A stretch of DNA of 64,000 bases, from NCBI GenBank assembly GCA_004835665.1, contig RBKR01000014.1, positions 372,001 to 436,000 of the forward strand. Reading direction: 5' to 3'. The first letter of the stretch is position 1. Each line of letters opens with the position of its first letter. The notes beneath the pieces are model-generated. The model had not been told where the DNA came from, did no database searches, and saw nothing but the letters and a program-made list of their open reading frames with translations. The translations under genes were made by a program, and so were the position numbers. Below are positions 34,611 through 45,207 of this stretch, one piece after another. The stretch comes from Phoma sp. XZ068 (Eukaryota > Ascomycota > Dothideomycetes > Pleosporales > Didymellaceae).

Positions 34611-36946
34611 ATGGCCGAGTATTCGGTCTACCAAAGGGGAGCCGGCCAGACCTTCTATCCGCAACACGCAACCAACATTCGCACCCTCCCCAGCCGCGTG
34701 CGCTCGCCGTCCACCACCGCCCGCATCCCCTTCAGTAACCCCGACACCCCCTCGCCCTCGCGCTCGCCCGGACGCCAGCAGTCCCCCCAGCAGTTCGGCA
34801 TGTTCAATCAGCAACATGGTCACCAGGCCCAGCATGTCATGATGAACGGGCGCAACACCCACCAGAACTACGCCATGCAGATGAACCTCGCCGGCAAGAC
34901 CTTCCCGCACAACCAGAGCCACCAGCACCATGGCCAGCACCACCAGCAACACCAAGACCACACTGGCGGTGCCCACGGCGGACAGTACAACCACCAGCAC
35001 AACCTATCGAGCGGCAACATGTCAAACGCGCAGCCACACTTTGGCCAGGCCCACATGCAGAACGGCACACCGAACAGCGTCCACAGCGGGCTGAGCAAGC
35101 CGCCAAACGAGCACTGGGCAGAGCAGCTGCGCCTCGCACAAACGGCGCGGGAAATGACACAGTCGCACTCGCACGCCAGGATCCACCCCAGTGTGAGCAA
35201 GAGTGTTGTTGCGGGCACGGGCAATGGCCTGTCAAAGGAGCCGGACAAGGAAGAGCGCAACAGGCCCGCAGTTGGAGGAGCGGCAGATGGAAAGGGAGAC
35301 CACATCTGGACCATCTTGGACTTTGGAGGCCAGAACCTGAAAGTCATCACACCCGCGCTGTTCAACTACACCTTCCTCACGAAACTCTACGTCAACTGCA
35401 ACAAGCTCTCGTACATCCCCCAGAGCATCGGCCAACTACGGAACCTCACGCACCTGGACCTGTCCCTCAACAATCTGCAATACTTGCCCCCGGAGATTGG
35501 CATGCTCGTGAACCTGAAGCAGCTCCTCCTTTTCGACAATCATCTCGACAATCTCCCCTACGAACTTGGCTCCTTGTTTCAATTGGAAATGCTCGGCATA
35601 GAGGGCAACCCGCTACCGGACGACTTGAAGCAGATAATCATGGAACAAGGAACGACAGAGCTGATCAAGCACTTCCGGGAGAACTCGCAAGGCCCAGAAG
35701 CGCCTTCTGAGCGAGACTGGATTGTACTCGATGAGATTCAGGATCCAGACCAGGAGACTGTGACCGCATTGAGCTATAACATCCTGTGCGACAAGTACTG
35801 TACACAAGCTCAATATGGCTACACGCCTAGTGCAGCGCTTTCGTGGGAGAACCGTAGGGAGACAATACTGGGCGAGCTGCGAGAACGTAATGCCGACATA
35901 GTATGTCTGCAGGAGATCGATCAGGACAGCTTCAACGAGTACTTCCGCGAAGGCCTGGCCCACAATGATTACAAGGGAGTGTTTTGGCCCAAATCCCGAG
36001 CACGAACGATGGCAGATAGAGAAGCTAAGCTTGTCGATGGCTGTGCTATCTTCTACAAGAACAGCAAGTAAGTTGCATCGCTCACTACTACTCTGTACCC
36101 GCTAACGTATTTAGGTACATCTTGTTGGATAAGCAGCTCATCGACTTTGCCAACACTGCCATCAATCGACCGGATATGAAGGGTGAGCACGATATCTTCA
36201 ACCGTGTCATGCCCCGTGACGACATTGGGGTTGTTGCTTTCCTGGAGAACCGCGCCACTGGCTCTAGATTCATTGTTGGAAACGTTCACGTCTTCTGGAA
36301 CCCCGCCTTCACTGACGTCAAGCTCGTGCAAGTCGCCATCTTGCTGGAAGGAATCAAGAACTTTGCCAACCGATGGGCCAAGTTCCCTGCATGCAAAGAC
36401 AAGGTCGTGTATCGCTTCACGAACGGCGACACCGAAGATGGAAAGGAACCCGACCCTACGCAAGAGCCAGGACCATCGAAGGAGTACTCAGACGGAACAC
36501 AGATTCCGCTCATTCTATGCGGTGATTTCAACTCCTTGCCCACCTCTGGTATCTACGACCTCATCACCACTGGTAGCATGTCCAATGTCCACGACGACCT
36601 CGGCAGCCGAAAGTACGGCAACTTCACCAGGGACGGTATCTCTCATCCATTCAGTCTCAAGTCTAGTTATTCGTCCATCGGGGAGCTGTCGTTCACCAAC
36701 TACACCCCATCCTTTGTGGGTGTTCTGGACTACATTTGGTACTCGACAAACACGTTGCAAGTCGTGGGACTGCTCGGCGACATTGACAAGAACTACTTGC
36801 AGCGAGTACCCGGATTTCCGAACTACCACTTCCCCAGTGACCACATCGCTCTCTATGCCCAGTACATTGTCAAGGGCCGAAAAGAGGCGAAGAAGGTGTC
36901 CGAAGTGGACTTTGGGCCAAGCTCAAGCCGCGATCGGAGAAACTGA
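34611..36946 (+). CDS. ccr4: CCR4 deadenylase, catalytic subunit of CCR4-NOT
   Basis: A 762-residue cytoplasmic mRNA poly(A) exonuclease. Two exons, 34611-36067 and 36115-36946, with a 47-nt intron (GCTAAC branch). The N-terminal 220 residues are disordered and very rich in Gln, His, Asn and Ser. A leucine-rich-repeat block follows (about residues 225-345: LTKLYVNCNKLSYIPQSIG, LTHLDLSLNNLQYLP and so on), which in yeast docks to the CAF1/POP2 subunit. The C-terminal exonuclease-endonuclease-phosphatase domain has its hallmark residues: Glu435 in CLQEID, Asp623 in GDFNS, and Asp728-His729 in PSDHIAL. Both domains and their order are diagnostic for CCR4 rather than other family nucleases. The start is the first in-frame ATG after upstream GC-rich sequence; a longer N-terminus cannot be excluded. 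Confidence 0.96.
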
Positions 36947-37779
36947 GCCAGGTTGCGAATCCTTCCAGCCCCGCATGCCGCTGATGCGCCTTCTCGATTG
37001 TAATTCTCCGTGGCTGAGAAGGTTGTCAGAAGCGCGTATACGGGACTTGCGTGTTGTTTTCAAGGCGTCCGTTTGCTCGGTGTTCGGGTTGCTCTTCTCG
37101 CTGTCAAATGTTTATGGGTCTGTGATGGAAGTTCAGGGTTGTTTATTTGATCCCAGTGCAGTTGGTTGGCGGTATGAGGGATCGACTTGGTAGACAGGAG
37201 TGCGCTCCTTTCATCTGCATTGGGAGGATGGGGAACTGCAGGGCGGGTTAGTACACGAATCTCACATCATGTCTGTTGTTCTGCGGTGTCGCGTCAACTG
37301 GTCTATTCATTCTTTGTTGAGATATGGTCTCTACGCTCTTTACTGTACAGCGTGGATGATTTGACGGGCTCGGTTGCAGCGAGATGGCATTCAGCGTTCT
37401 CATCCTTCTGTGTGCTCATTCTTCTTGCCATGTATCAATTAGATAGCTTCCTAAAAGGCCAGTCCCCGGCCGGCTGGCTGGGCTGACAACGGCTTCGCTG
37501 TTCATTTATCGTCTCTGCAACACGTGAAGTGGCACACCAAGATATTGGTCAGATTGCCGTCATCAGAGTCTCGGTGATTATGGCCGCCAAGTGACGGAGC
37601 CCAGATGACCTGTGATTCAATGTTGAGGGTCCAATGCCGCTAGCCCGTGTAGGGACTACCGCGTCATAACATCAACGTCCGCGCTCAACTCTCCACACCG
37701 ACACGTAGACTGCGACTCCTATTGCTTGGACTTTTCTCATAACCCTCCATAATATACCTTCACCGCAGTCACCCTCACA
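36947..37779. other. intergenic between CCR4 and SEC14
   Basis: About 830 bp. It holds the CCR4 3' region and the SEC14 promoter. Open frames in the first part are continuations of shadows of CCR4. Nothing else was recognised. Confidence 0.55.
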
Positions 37780-38982
37780 ATGGCTGCCGCACCCGCCCCG
37801 GAGCTCAAGCTCGACCCCAAGTACGACAACTACGACTACCCCACCGTTGCCCCGGTTCCGCAGAACGGGCACCCTGGCCACACAACGCCCGAGCAAGATG
37901 CGCAGATCTTCCAGCTGCGAACCCAGCTCGAGCAGGCTGGCTACACCAAGAATCTCGACACATTGACGCTGGTATGCATATAGTTCTGGATATGCGGGGG
38001 TGTTGGGCATCGGCTAAATTATTTCCAGCTGCGATTCCTCCGTGCACGCAAATTCAATGTCGAGCTCTCGAAGCAGATGTAAGCATAAACGGTTGTTCGG
38101 CGCCAGGAGGAGGGTGCTGACGTACGCACAGGTTCATCGACAGCGAGAAGTGGCGAGCAACATATGCTGATGTCGGCGTTGAGGAGCTCGTCCGCACCTT
38201 CGACTACCAGGAGAAGCCGCAGGTGTTCGAGTACTACCCCCAGTACTACCACAAGACAGACAAGGTACGCTTTCTGCTATTACTTTAGTCTGTTCTATAC
38301 TAAATGCACTCAGGACGGCCGCCCAGTATACATCGAGCAGCTCGGCAACGTCGACCTCACTGCCCTCGGCAAGATCACCAGCCAGGAGCGCATGGTGCAG
38401 AACCTCGTCTGCGAATATGAAAAGATGGCCGACCCTCGTCTGCCTGCCTGCTCGCGCAAGACTGGCCACCTCCTCGAGACCTCGTGCTCCATCCTCGACC
38501 TGAAGGGCGTCGGCATCGCCAAAGCTACATCTGTCTACGGCTACCTGCAGGCCGTCTCCGCCATCTCGCAGAACTACTACCCCGAGCGCCTCGGAAAGAT
38601 GTACGTCATCAACGCACCATGGGGCTTCTCTGGCGTCTTCAGCGTCGTCAAGAAGTTCCTCGACCCCGTCACTAGCGCCAAGATCCACGTGTTGGGCTCC
38701 GGATACAAGACAGAGCTGCTCGCACAGGTCCCTGCCGAGAACCTGCCCAAGGCTTTCGGCGGAAGCTGTGACTGCCCTGGTGGCTGTGCGCTGAGCGATG
38801 CCGGCCCATGGCAGGACGCACAGTGGGTCAAGGAGCCCAAGTGGGCAAAGAAAAGCGACGATGCCATTGACAACACCGCCCTGCCTCCTCCTACCACCGG
38901 TGCTGATGTTCCTACCACTGGCGCCCCTGCTGCTGCCCCCGTTGACCCCGCAGCCGCCGCTGTTCCCCAGACACAATCTTAG
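37780..38982 (+). CDS. sec14: SEC14 phosphatidylinositol/phosphatidylcholine transfer protein
   Basis: A 347-residue cytosolic lipid-transfer protein that in yeast supports Golgi secretion by coordinating phosphatidylinositol and phosphatidylcholine metabolism. Exons are 37780-37971, 38029-38078, 38132-38264 and 38314-38982, with introns of 57, 53 and 49 nt. The CRAL-TRIO N-terminal helices contain LRFLRARKFNVELSKQM. The lipid-binding CRAL-TRIO domain (about residues 120-280) shows DGRPVYIEQLG, SILDLKGVGIAKA, YYPERLGKMYVINAPWGF, FLDPVTSAKIHVLG and the C-terminal GGSCDCPGGC characteristic of true Sec14. An Ala/Pro-rich tail ends the protein. The spacing of domains agrees with yeast Sec14 plus a tail. 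The whole 3' part of the gene has a 360-codon antisense open frame, which is a codon-bias shadow. Confidence 0.96.
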
Positions 38983-39520
38983 AAGCGTGTGTTGAAGAGT
39001 GGGAGTTGGACTGCCAGAACAGCCGGACACTGTTTGAAGGAGGGAGTAAAAGCCAAGTAGGACGCCGAAATGGAAGAGTTGGATGACCCTGACTACTACA
39101 AAAAACATCCTAGAAGGCATCCGAATTCCATGCTTATTGTTGCTGCTGGTGGCGCCTCCGCCACTAGTTGTTGAAGTAGCTGTTGATGTGAAACTTTTGG
39201 CAGGCGAGCGGTGCATAGAACATCTTGATGTGGCCCGGAGTTGGAGCGTGGTGGTGTCATAGCGGTATAGATGCAGGACTTCCGTCTTTAGAATCCTACT
39301 TGTTTTGCTTCACGGTTGGGGGTGTCTTTGTTCGTTGCTCAGTCCGTTTTACAAGTCTTTGTGTTACATCCACCACACGATTTTAAAGACTCCTTTGTCG
39401 TACGTCTTACTGACTACCAGCTTCTTTATCTAGCCTTTGCCCCAGCCTGCGTATCTTGATGATTCATCTTAGCCTGGTAAGTCGCGCAGACGCACTCACC
39501 AACTCTGTCCGCACACGACC
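38983..39520. other. intergenic between SEC14 and unknown gene
   Basis: About 540 bp holding the SEC14 3' region and the promoter of the next gene, with no other coding signal. Several T-rich runs near 39290-39440 precede the next start. Confidence 0.55.
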
Positions 39521-41155
39521 ATGTCGCCCACACTCACCTTCTCAATCCCCTTCGTCCTTCTCGGTCGCCGCGATGTCCTCGACCCTACAACCACTGCAGA
39601 ACCCATCAATCTTGTCCTAGAAACTTTGCACCGATTCTGTCCCGCAATCCCCATCCGCCTCGACACCTCTCCAGAGCAAGCAGCCCCATGCACCACCCAC
39701 GCCGACGCAGGAACTAGAAACCCTACCGAACTTAACACAACTCGCCAGCTACCCGATCGAGAATCTGTGCAGTACCACAATCTATCCAGCGGAGAAAGCT
39801 CCACCTGGCTCCTCCACCACACACCCTCCACCCACCTCACCCCCTCCGAATCCCAAAGACTACCCAGCACCACCTGGTACAGCCCCATGCTCCTCTTCCG
39901 TCCCGGCATCCCGACCGACACCACAGCCTCCTCCTTCCGCCACTTCGCGCAGGAAACGCATCACCTCCTCGACGTACTGAAGACCGCGTTCGTGGGGTTT
40001 GAAGGACCGGTTCGCGGTGTCGCGGGCTATGCGCGGTATTGGGATGTTGTTGTTGGAGCGAAGTGTTTTCTGAGGACGGTGGTGGGAGGGGTGGATGCGG
40101 AGGTGGGGAAGAGGGTTGTGTTGCTAATGGCGGCGTTTGAGAGAGAATTGGATATGTTGCGCTCGGTGGAGGAGGTTGTTGGGTTTGTGGGGGTGGGGAG
40201 GTGGCTAGAGGGGGTGTTGTTGAGGCGGATGGCCGAGGAGAAGAGGGAGGTGTGGCGGATGCTGGGGAAGTCGAAGGTTTGCGAGAGGGGGTGGGAGAGC
40301 AGTGTTGGTGCTGAAGAGGAGAGGTATCGGAGGACTAAGGGGAGGGAGAGGGAGTGGTGGGATGTCGTGCGTGATATGGATGATGCTGAGATCTTGGTGG
40401 AGATGCGTAAAGCTGAAGAGCATGGGGTGAAGCTGGGGGTCTCTGTCAGTATAGGTAGAGACGGCTCGACGCAGATCGTGCTTCAAGGGCAGCGTAGCTC
40501 TTTGGATCCTAGCTACCTAGTTGCGCATACGCAGCTTCTCGCACACTTCGTCAGTATGGCACAGAGATACGACACAGACGAACTTGCCACGGAGATTGAG
40601 GACTTCCAACTCTATCGACGGACTGATCTCAAGGACTGCTTCTCCGGCATGCTCAACTTCCTTGCCGAACACAATGCAGACGTGGATCCCACATTCCGAA
40701 GCACTCTTTTCGCGTACCTCAATCCCCTAACCCATTCCCCAGGCTCTTTACGGACTTCGACACTTCAACCCCCACGACCGAAACGTCCACGACACACCAT
40801 CGACCCATTTTATGGCATCCGAACATGTATTCAATCAAGGTACGAGTGCAGCAGGAAAGATATGGTGCAATTCATGGAAAGATATGAGGCGGCTGGTGGG
40901 TATATGCCGACTACATGTGAGAAGCTGTCATCGATGCTTAGTGCTGAGGAAGAGAGACAAAGGCAAAGAAGAAATGATGAGCACAGAGATCATTCGAAGG
41001 ATCAAACATCTCGAGCAGGATCAGAGGGCGATGGCGAGAACGACGATGACGAGATGGACGGAGAAAGAGATGCAAGAAGGAAAACGGCGAGTACTCGGAT
41101 GGCTTGGACGCCAGCAAGATTCATAATGCAACCATGTCTGACAAATTTTATGTGA
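39521..41155 (+). CDS. hypothetical protein, 544 residues
   Basis: I do not recognise this protein. The single open frame encodes 544 residues. It begins with a short hydrophobic strand region (TFSIPFVLLGRRDVL), and residues 20-130 are polar and Pro/Thr-rich. From about 140 on it is helical and charged (FRHFAQETHHLLDVLKTAF, later AAFERELDMLRSVEEVVGF). The segment at about residues 300-430 has a Gly/Ser loop and hydrophobic helices. The C-terminus in this frame is very acidic and hydrophilic. A different frame (to 41126) also stays open at the 3' end and reads as an amphipathic helix ending RRVLGWLGRQQDS, so an unseen intron may switch the frame near 40890-40945. Coding-strand composition flips from C-rich to G-rich near 39985. 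There is no signal peptide or membrane helix. Confidence 0.7.
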   Translation: MSPTLTFSIPFVLLGRRDVLDPTTTAEPINLVLETLHRFCPAIPIRLDTSPEQAAPCTTHADAGTRNPTELNTTRQLPDRESVQYHNLSSGESSTWLLHHTPSTHLTPSESQRLPSTTWYSPMLLFRPGIPTDTTASSFRHFAQETHHLLDVLKTAFVGFEGPVRGVAGYARYWDVVVGAKCFLRTVVGGVDAEVGKRVVLLMAAFERELDMLRSVEEVVGFVGVGRWLEGVLLRRMAEEKREVWRMLGKSKVCERGWESSVGAEEERYRRTKGREREWWDVVRDMDDAEILVEMRKAEEHGVKLGVSVSIGRDGSTQIVLQGQRSSLDPSYLVAHTQLLAHFVSMAQRYDTDELATEIEDFQLYRRTDLKDCFSGMLNFLAEHNADVDPTFRSTLFAYLNPLTHSPGSLRTSTLQPPRPKRPRHTIDPFYGIRTCIQSRYECSRKDMVQFMERYEAAGGYMPTTCEKLSSMLSAEEERQRQRRNDEHRDHSKDQTSRAGSEGDGENDDDEMDGERDARRKTASTRMAWTPARFIMQPCLTNFM

Positions 41156-41234
41156 TTATAACTGCGATTGCGTCTCAGACGTCGCTAATGGGTATACTGT
41201 TCTAATTCATTGGCCGTCGTTCCTGCTCAGGCGT

Positions 41235-41453
41235 CTAGCATGCAACATCTTCCATGACACCGCCGCCGGCGCTGGAGACGCACTTGCCGTGGTTTTGGCG
41301 GACTTCAACATCTAGTTGACTGTTAGATTGCTATGATAAGCCAGTTTTCTTTGGAGGAGACGTACCCTTGGCCGGAGCAGGGACAGCGACGGGAGCAGCG
41401 ATGGCGAAGGTAGCCATGGAAAGGACAGCGGCGACGATGGTGGTGAACTTCAT
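41235..41453 (-). CDS. small secreted protein, 54 residues, two cysteines
   Basis: Two exons (41453-41366 and 41311-41235) separated by a 54-nt intron with GTACGT donor and TAG acceptor; the frame is preserved through a split Asp codon. The protein begins MKFTTIVAAVLSMATFAIAA, a classical eukaryotic signal peptide with a probable cut after Ala-Ala at residue 20. The mature part is about 34 residues: a Pro/Ala/Val stretch, then a short polar segment with Cys40, a Gly-rich run and a terminal Cys54. It matches no family I recognise. Such tiny secreted proteins are common among fungal secretomes, where some act on hosts or other microbes, but nothing in the sequence shows a function. It lies 79 bp from the 3' end of the convergent hypothetical gene. 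Confidence 0.75.
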
Positions 41454-42943
41454 CTTGATAACGATAAATTACGTTGGTGTCGGTGACGGTGATGGGATTG
41501 ATTATCGAGCGTTCGGAATCAAGGAATGTATAGGAGTCGGGAGACCTTTGAATTGAAGTATAGACAGAGAAGATGCTTGAGATTAATTAGCTATTCCTCA
41601 AGGCAGCGATGCATCTTAATACATCGCCCAGGCTTACACATCCAAAAAGCCCAAGGCAAGCGGGTCAGTGTTCTGTGTCGCATTGATGTTGGCCTGAAAC
41701 CGGATGCACATCAATCCTGAGGATCTTGTTGCCGCATAAGGGGCGCAGGCAGCAATCTGGCGCTAAGCACATCAATGTTGCTGCCAGGCGAAATACAGAT
41801 TGGCGCATCCGGGGGAACAGGACGAGATCTGCTGTGTGGAGGTTGTATCAGAAGTACCTGGAGTGTCGCAGCCGAGCTCTAGAACGACCGAGACGCGTGG
41901 CTGCCCAGTGGGTTGGCGTCGCGAAGGTGAATTATAGAATCTGGCGGCTACATTTTATTCACCATCAACAACATACTCGACAACCAAGCTCATTCTTGTA
42001 ATTCTGATGTTCTGCAATACTTCCAACTAGTTATTTCTGCGTACAGAAAGTTGTCATCTTGGATTTCGCGTGGGATGTGTTGTTTGCCATGGCGAGCAGC
42101 TGTCCTGAAACTCTGCTCAAACACGAGCTGATGGACCGGTGACGTCAGCGCGCGGGACCACACAGTCGCTGATATGGAATCTGGTAACAGTGTTAAAATT
42201 GCCAGGACAGGTCTGGGGGTCGATAAGTCTCGAGTGAATGTTGTTTTTGTCAAGCGTGAGTTGTTGTTTTGGCAACGGACTGATGCTGCTGCTTGGCCCA
42301 AGGGAGAGCCAAGTCCTAGCCGACGACGCATGCTTCCTACAACATCCGAATATGTAGCAAAATGGAGTTGTAGAGCTTGAACATTGACAAATACAGCATT
42401 TTGCGTATTGACTGATGACGGTAGGTCGCCTTGATGCATCCTCGACTAGAACGTTCGCTTCAAAAGACATCTCGTAGAGATACGGATTCCGCTATGAACG
42501 AGTCGTAGCTGGGCCTTCTGTTGTAATTGAGTCCGCGAGTTCTGACGGGGGCGTGTCTGGTTTTTCCCTTTTCAATTCTAAGAGCGTACTAGTCTGCAGT
42601 CACTGTAAAGGCCTCTCTCAATACACAACGTCATTTGAGAACTTGGGACTGCTCTTTCTATTTCTCGTTCACTCCTTTACTATGGTCGGATTGCTCACGC
42701 ACACAAGTTCCAACGCTGGAGGTGGAGAAGATACCGTAAGAGTTATCGCCAATGCAAGCTGTCTTGATATTCATACGCATCTGAGATGGAGAACGGCAAC
42801 GCCGGTACCGATATGGTGTTTGAACAGGCGTGAGGTGAAGACGGCGCAAACAGGCTTGTTTGGGCACCTCGCGACTGCCCGTTTGTGAGAGCAGGCGCGC
42901 AGCATTTTACTTCTGGCAACTACAACACACACCACCGCACGCC
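41454..42943. other. intergenic, divergent upstream regions
   Basis: About 1.5 kb between the small secreted protein gene (minus) and the next plus-strand gene. Frames up to 149 codons (minus, 41990-42439) lack domains and good splice-linked continuity. The promoter of the secreted protein gene should lie just above 41453, where TC-rich runs and a T-rich stretch are present. Confidence 0.5.
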
Positions 42944-45207
42944 ATGGATATCGGTCACTTCTACTCTCCACCAACCGAACTGCACCGCCCAAGGCTAAGG
43001 CAGCGAAGCAGCGATAACTCGGACCCCAAATCGAAACCGAAACCGAAATCCACTGCAAAGGTCAAGACTAGTGCCAAATCTGGGGACACCTCTAGGTCAA
43101 TGGTGGACAACAAAGGATGGCGCAAGAAGATGGGGGGCAAATCGAAAGAATTGCCTCCTGTCAGGACTGGAGCTGATAACATCATTACAGCACCACCGGG
43201 AGAAATATTGCTGGCCCTCGACTCGACCGACCGACGCCGACATGGCTGGCGAAAGACGATCTCGGGCAGTCGCCCAGTAACACCACTGACTTTGGGTCCG
43301 CACACGCCGACTCCGGACAATGGCGAAGACACACGAGGCGAGAGGTCTGAAGCGTCCACACCTCGTCGGGACTCGAAGCCGAAGCTCATTCGCTACACGT
43401 CCTTATTCAATCCCCATAAGGAGGAACCAGCCAGCCCTATCTTTTCAGAGCCGTGGAGTGCTGATATCTTTCCAATTCAGGAAGAGTCTTGGACTTACGT
43501 TGATCCTATCGTCTCCATGGAGTCAGTTCACTCACACATGTGTAAGAATTACATGGTACCAATCCCTTTGGAATACAGTAGTGGTCTATTTCAGATCTTC
43601 GACGACTATCGAAAGCTTCGGTCCCACAAAGACCTCCTGGAGACACGCGAACGAGAGGCTCTCGAGCACTCACGCAAAGTGACCGCTCAGTGGCTTGAAT
43701 CTGAAGAACTCTATGAAGCCGAGATACGCCGTCTCGAACTATTGATAGCTCGTGGCACAACTGGTATGACTGGGTAAGCTGTCTTCCACACCAAAGTGTT
43801 GTCGTTGCTGATGGAGTGTTGTTAGACTTATTAAAGCACGCCAAGGGACAATGGTAGATCGCAAACGCCAGCATCGAAAGACTATCTCAACGGACCGCGC
43901 CCTTCTCCGATATAATCATATGTCTTTGGCAGAAATAGACGATGAGATCAGAGCAAAGAGCCAACAAGGTTTGTGTACATGCGCTTGGCCCTGTCAAAGC
44001 TGACAGCTGTATAGTTCTCCTGCGTCGATCAGCCTCGCCTTCGTCAAAGATGACGGCTCTATCGCGACAGCTCACAAATGCAAATCCGCCAGGTCGTCTA
44101 GAGGGGACTCCTCCCCGGCCGAGTCGAAAGTCTCATCTAACTCGGAAAGTGATGAGCGAGCTGAATCTGACAGATTTACATTATGCGGACTCCTCGCACT
44201 TACGCTCAAATGTAGCCATACCTGATCTTTCGAGCACTACGGAAGATGTGCCGAAAGATGCCAGCCCTATGCGAGGCCTGTTGGTGAGAGACGCTATCGA
44301 ATGCGATGCTGTCATTGCTCTAAAGGAGCTGGGGGCACTCGTTGCACGCCGCAAAGGATTAGATGTCGCAAATTTCGTTAATGGGCTACTGAAGTTGCTT
44401 ACATCCGAACATGCCGCAAAAACGATCATTGGAACCGCTGTGAATGAGGATCAGAAGCAGTGTTCCGCAGTTGAGAAAGATGGAAAGGTGTCTGCTGACA
44501 ACGTAAAACCTAGACCGTCGCTACCAAAATTTCGATCTCAGTCGTACCAGGAACTTGATCTTAAGCGTCAACGTCACTTCTCGTTCGAACCTGGAGACGA
44601 TCAAATACGAAAACCCGAAGCCGTTCTCAAATCTTATAACTCGCTTTCCCAAACCGACTCGACTGAGTCTGACTTATCATCCTTGGCAGCCTCTCGTCTG
44701 CTGGACGAAAATCCGCGAAAAGGCGACGACGACTCGATCCCGTTGCCTTTGTCGTTGTGTCCAGACTTGCCCAAGCCATCTATGATCCCGAGTCCCGTGC
44801 AAACGATAGGGCGAACACGCCGAGACAACTCCACGTCGAGTCTACAGTCTGTATTCGTCAAGAATATCCAGGACAGCCGTCACAACTCTCGAACTAGTAT
44901 CCAAACAGCTTTTCGCGAAGTACCAAGTGCTGATGCATCGATAACTTCGAAGATGAGGAGCAGCTTGAATTACAAACAGCACGCGGAAGAATCACCCCTG
45001 GGCTCGAAAGAGCGACTGAGCAGCCTCGCAAGTCGACACAGCACCGCTGCTCTTGCCGCTGCACGTGCAGCCGAAGGGAAGAGCGGTAGTATATCTAGGA
45101 GCAGTACACGATTGTCTAAGGTTACAGTGTCGTCTCGTAAGAGACACAATGTAGAGCACCAAAGATCCGAAAATGACGACACTAAAACGCGCGACAATGT
45201 TTGCTAA
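42944..45207 (+). CDS. hypothetical protein, 721 residues, Ser-rich
   Basis: Three exons: 42944-43773, 43826-43968 and 44015-45207, with introns of 52 and 46 nt and the frame kept at both joins. I do not recognise the family. Residues 1-170 are basic and low in complexity (Lys/Pro/Ser, with repeated KPK units). Residues about 205-300 contain a better-ordered part (WTYVDPIVSMESVHSHMCKNYMVPIP) followed by a coiled coil rich in Glu, Arg and Leu that continues into exon 2. The long C-terminus includes a helical segment (AIECDAVIALKELGALVARRKGLDVANFVNGLLKLL) and then Ser/Arg-rich disordered sequence. There is no signal peptide or membrane helix. A cytoplasmic or cytoskeletal scaffold is conceivable from the coiled coil and disorder, but that is a guess. 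Confidence 0.8.

Noticed and set aside
38134..39216. 360-codon minus-strand open frame opposite SEC14
   Set aside because: It mirrors the SEC14 coding sequence; the plus strand has clear CRAL-TRIO motifs and introns, so the antisense frame is a codon-bias shadow.
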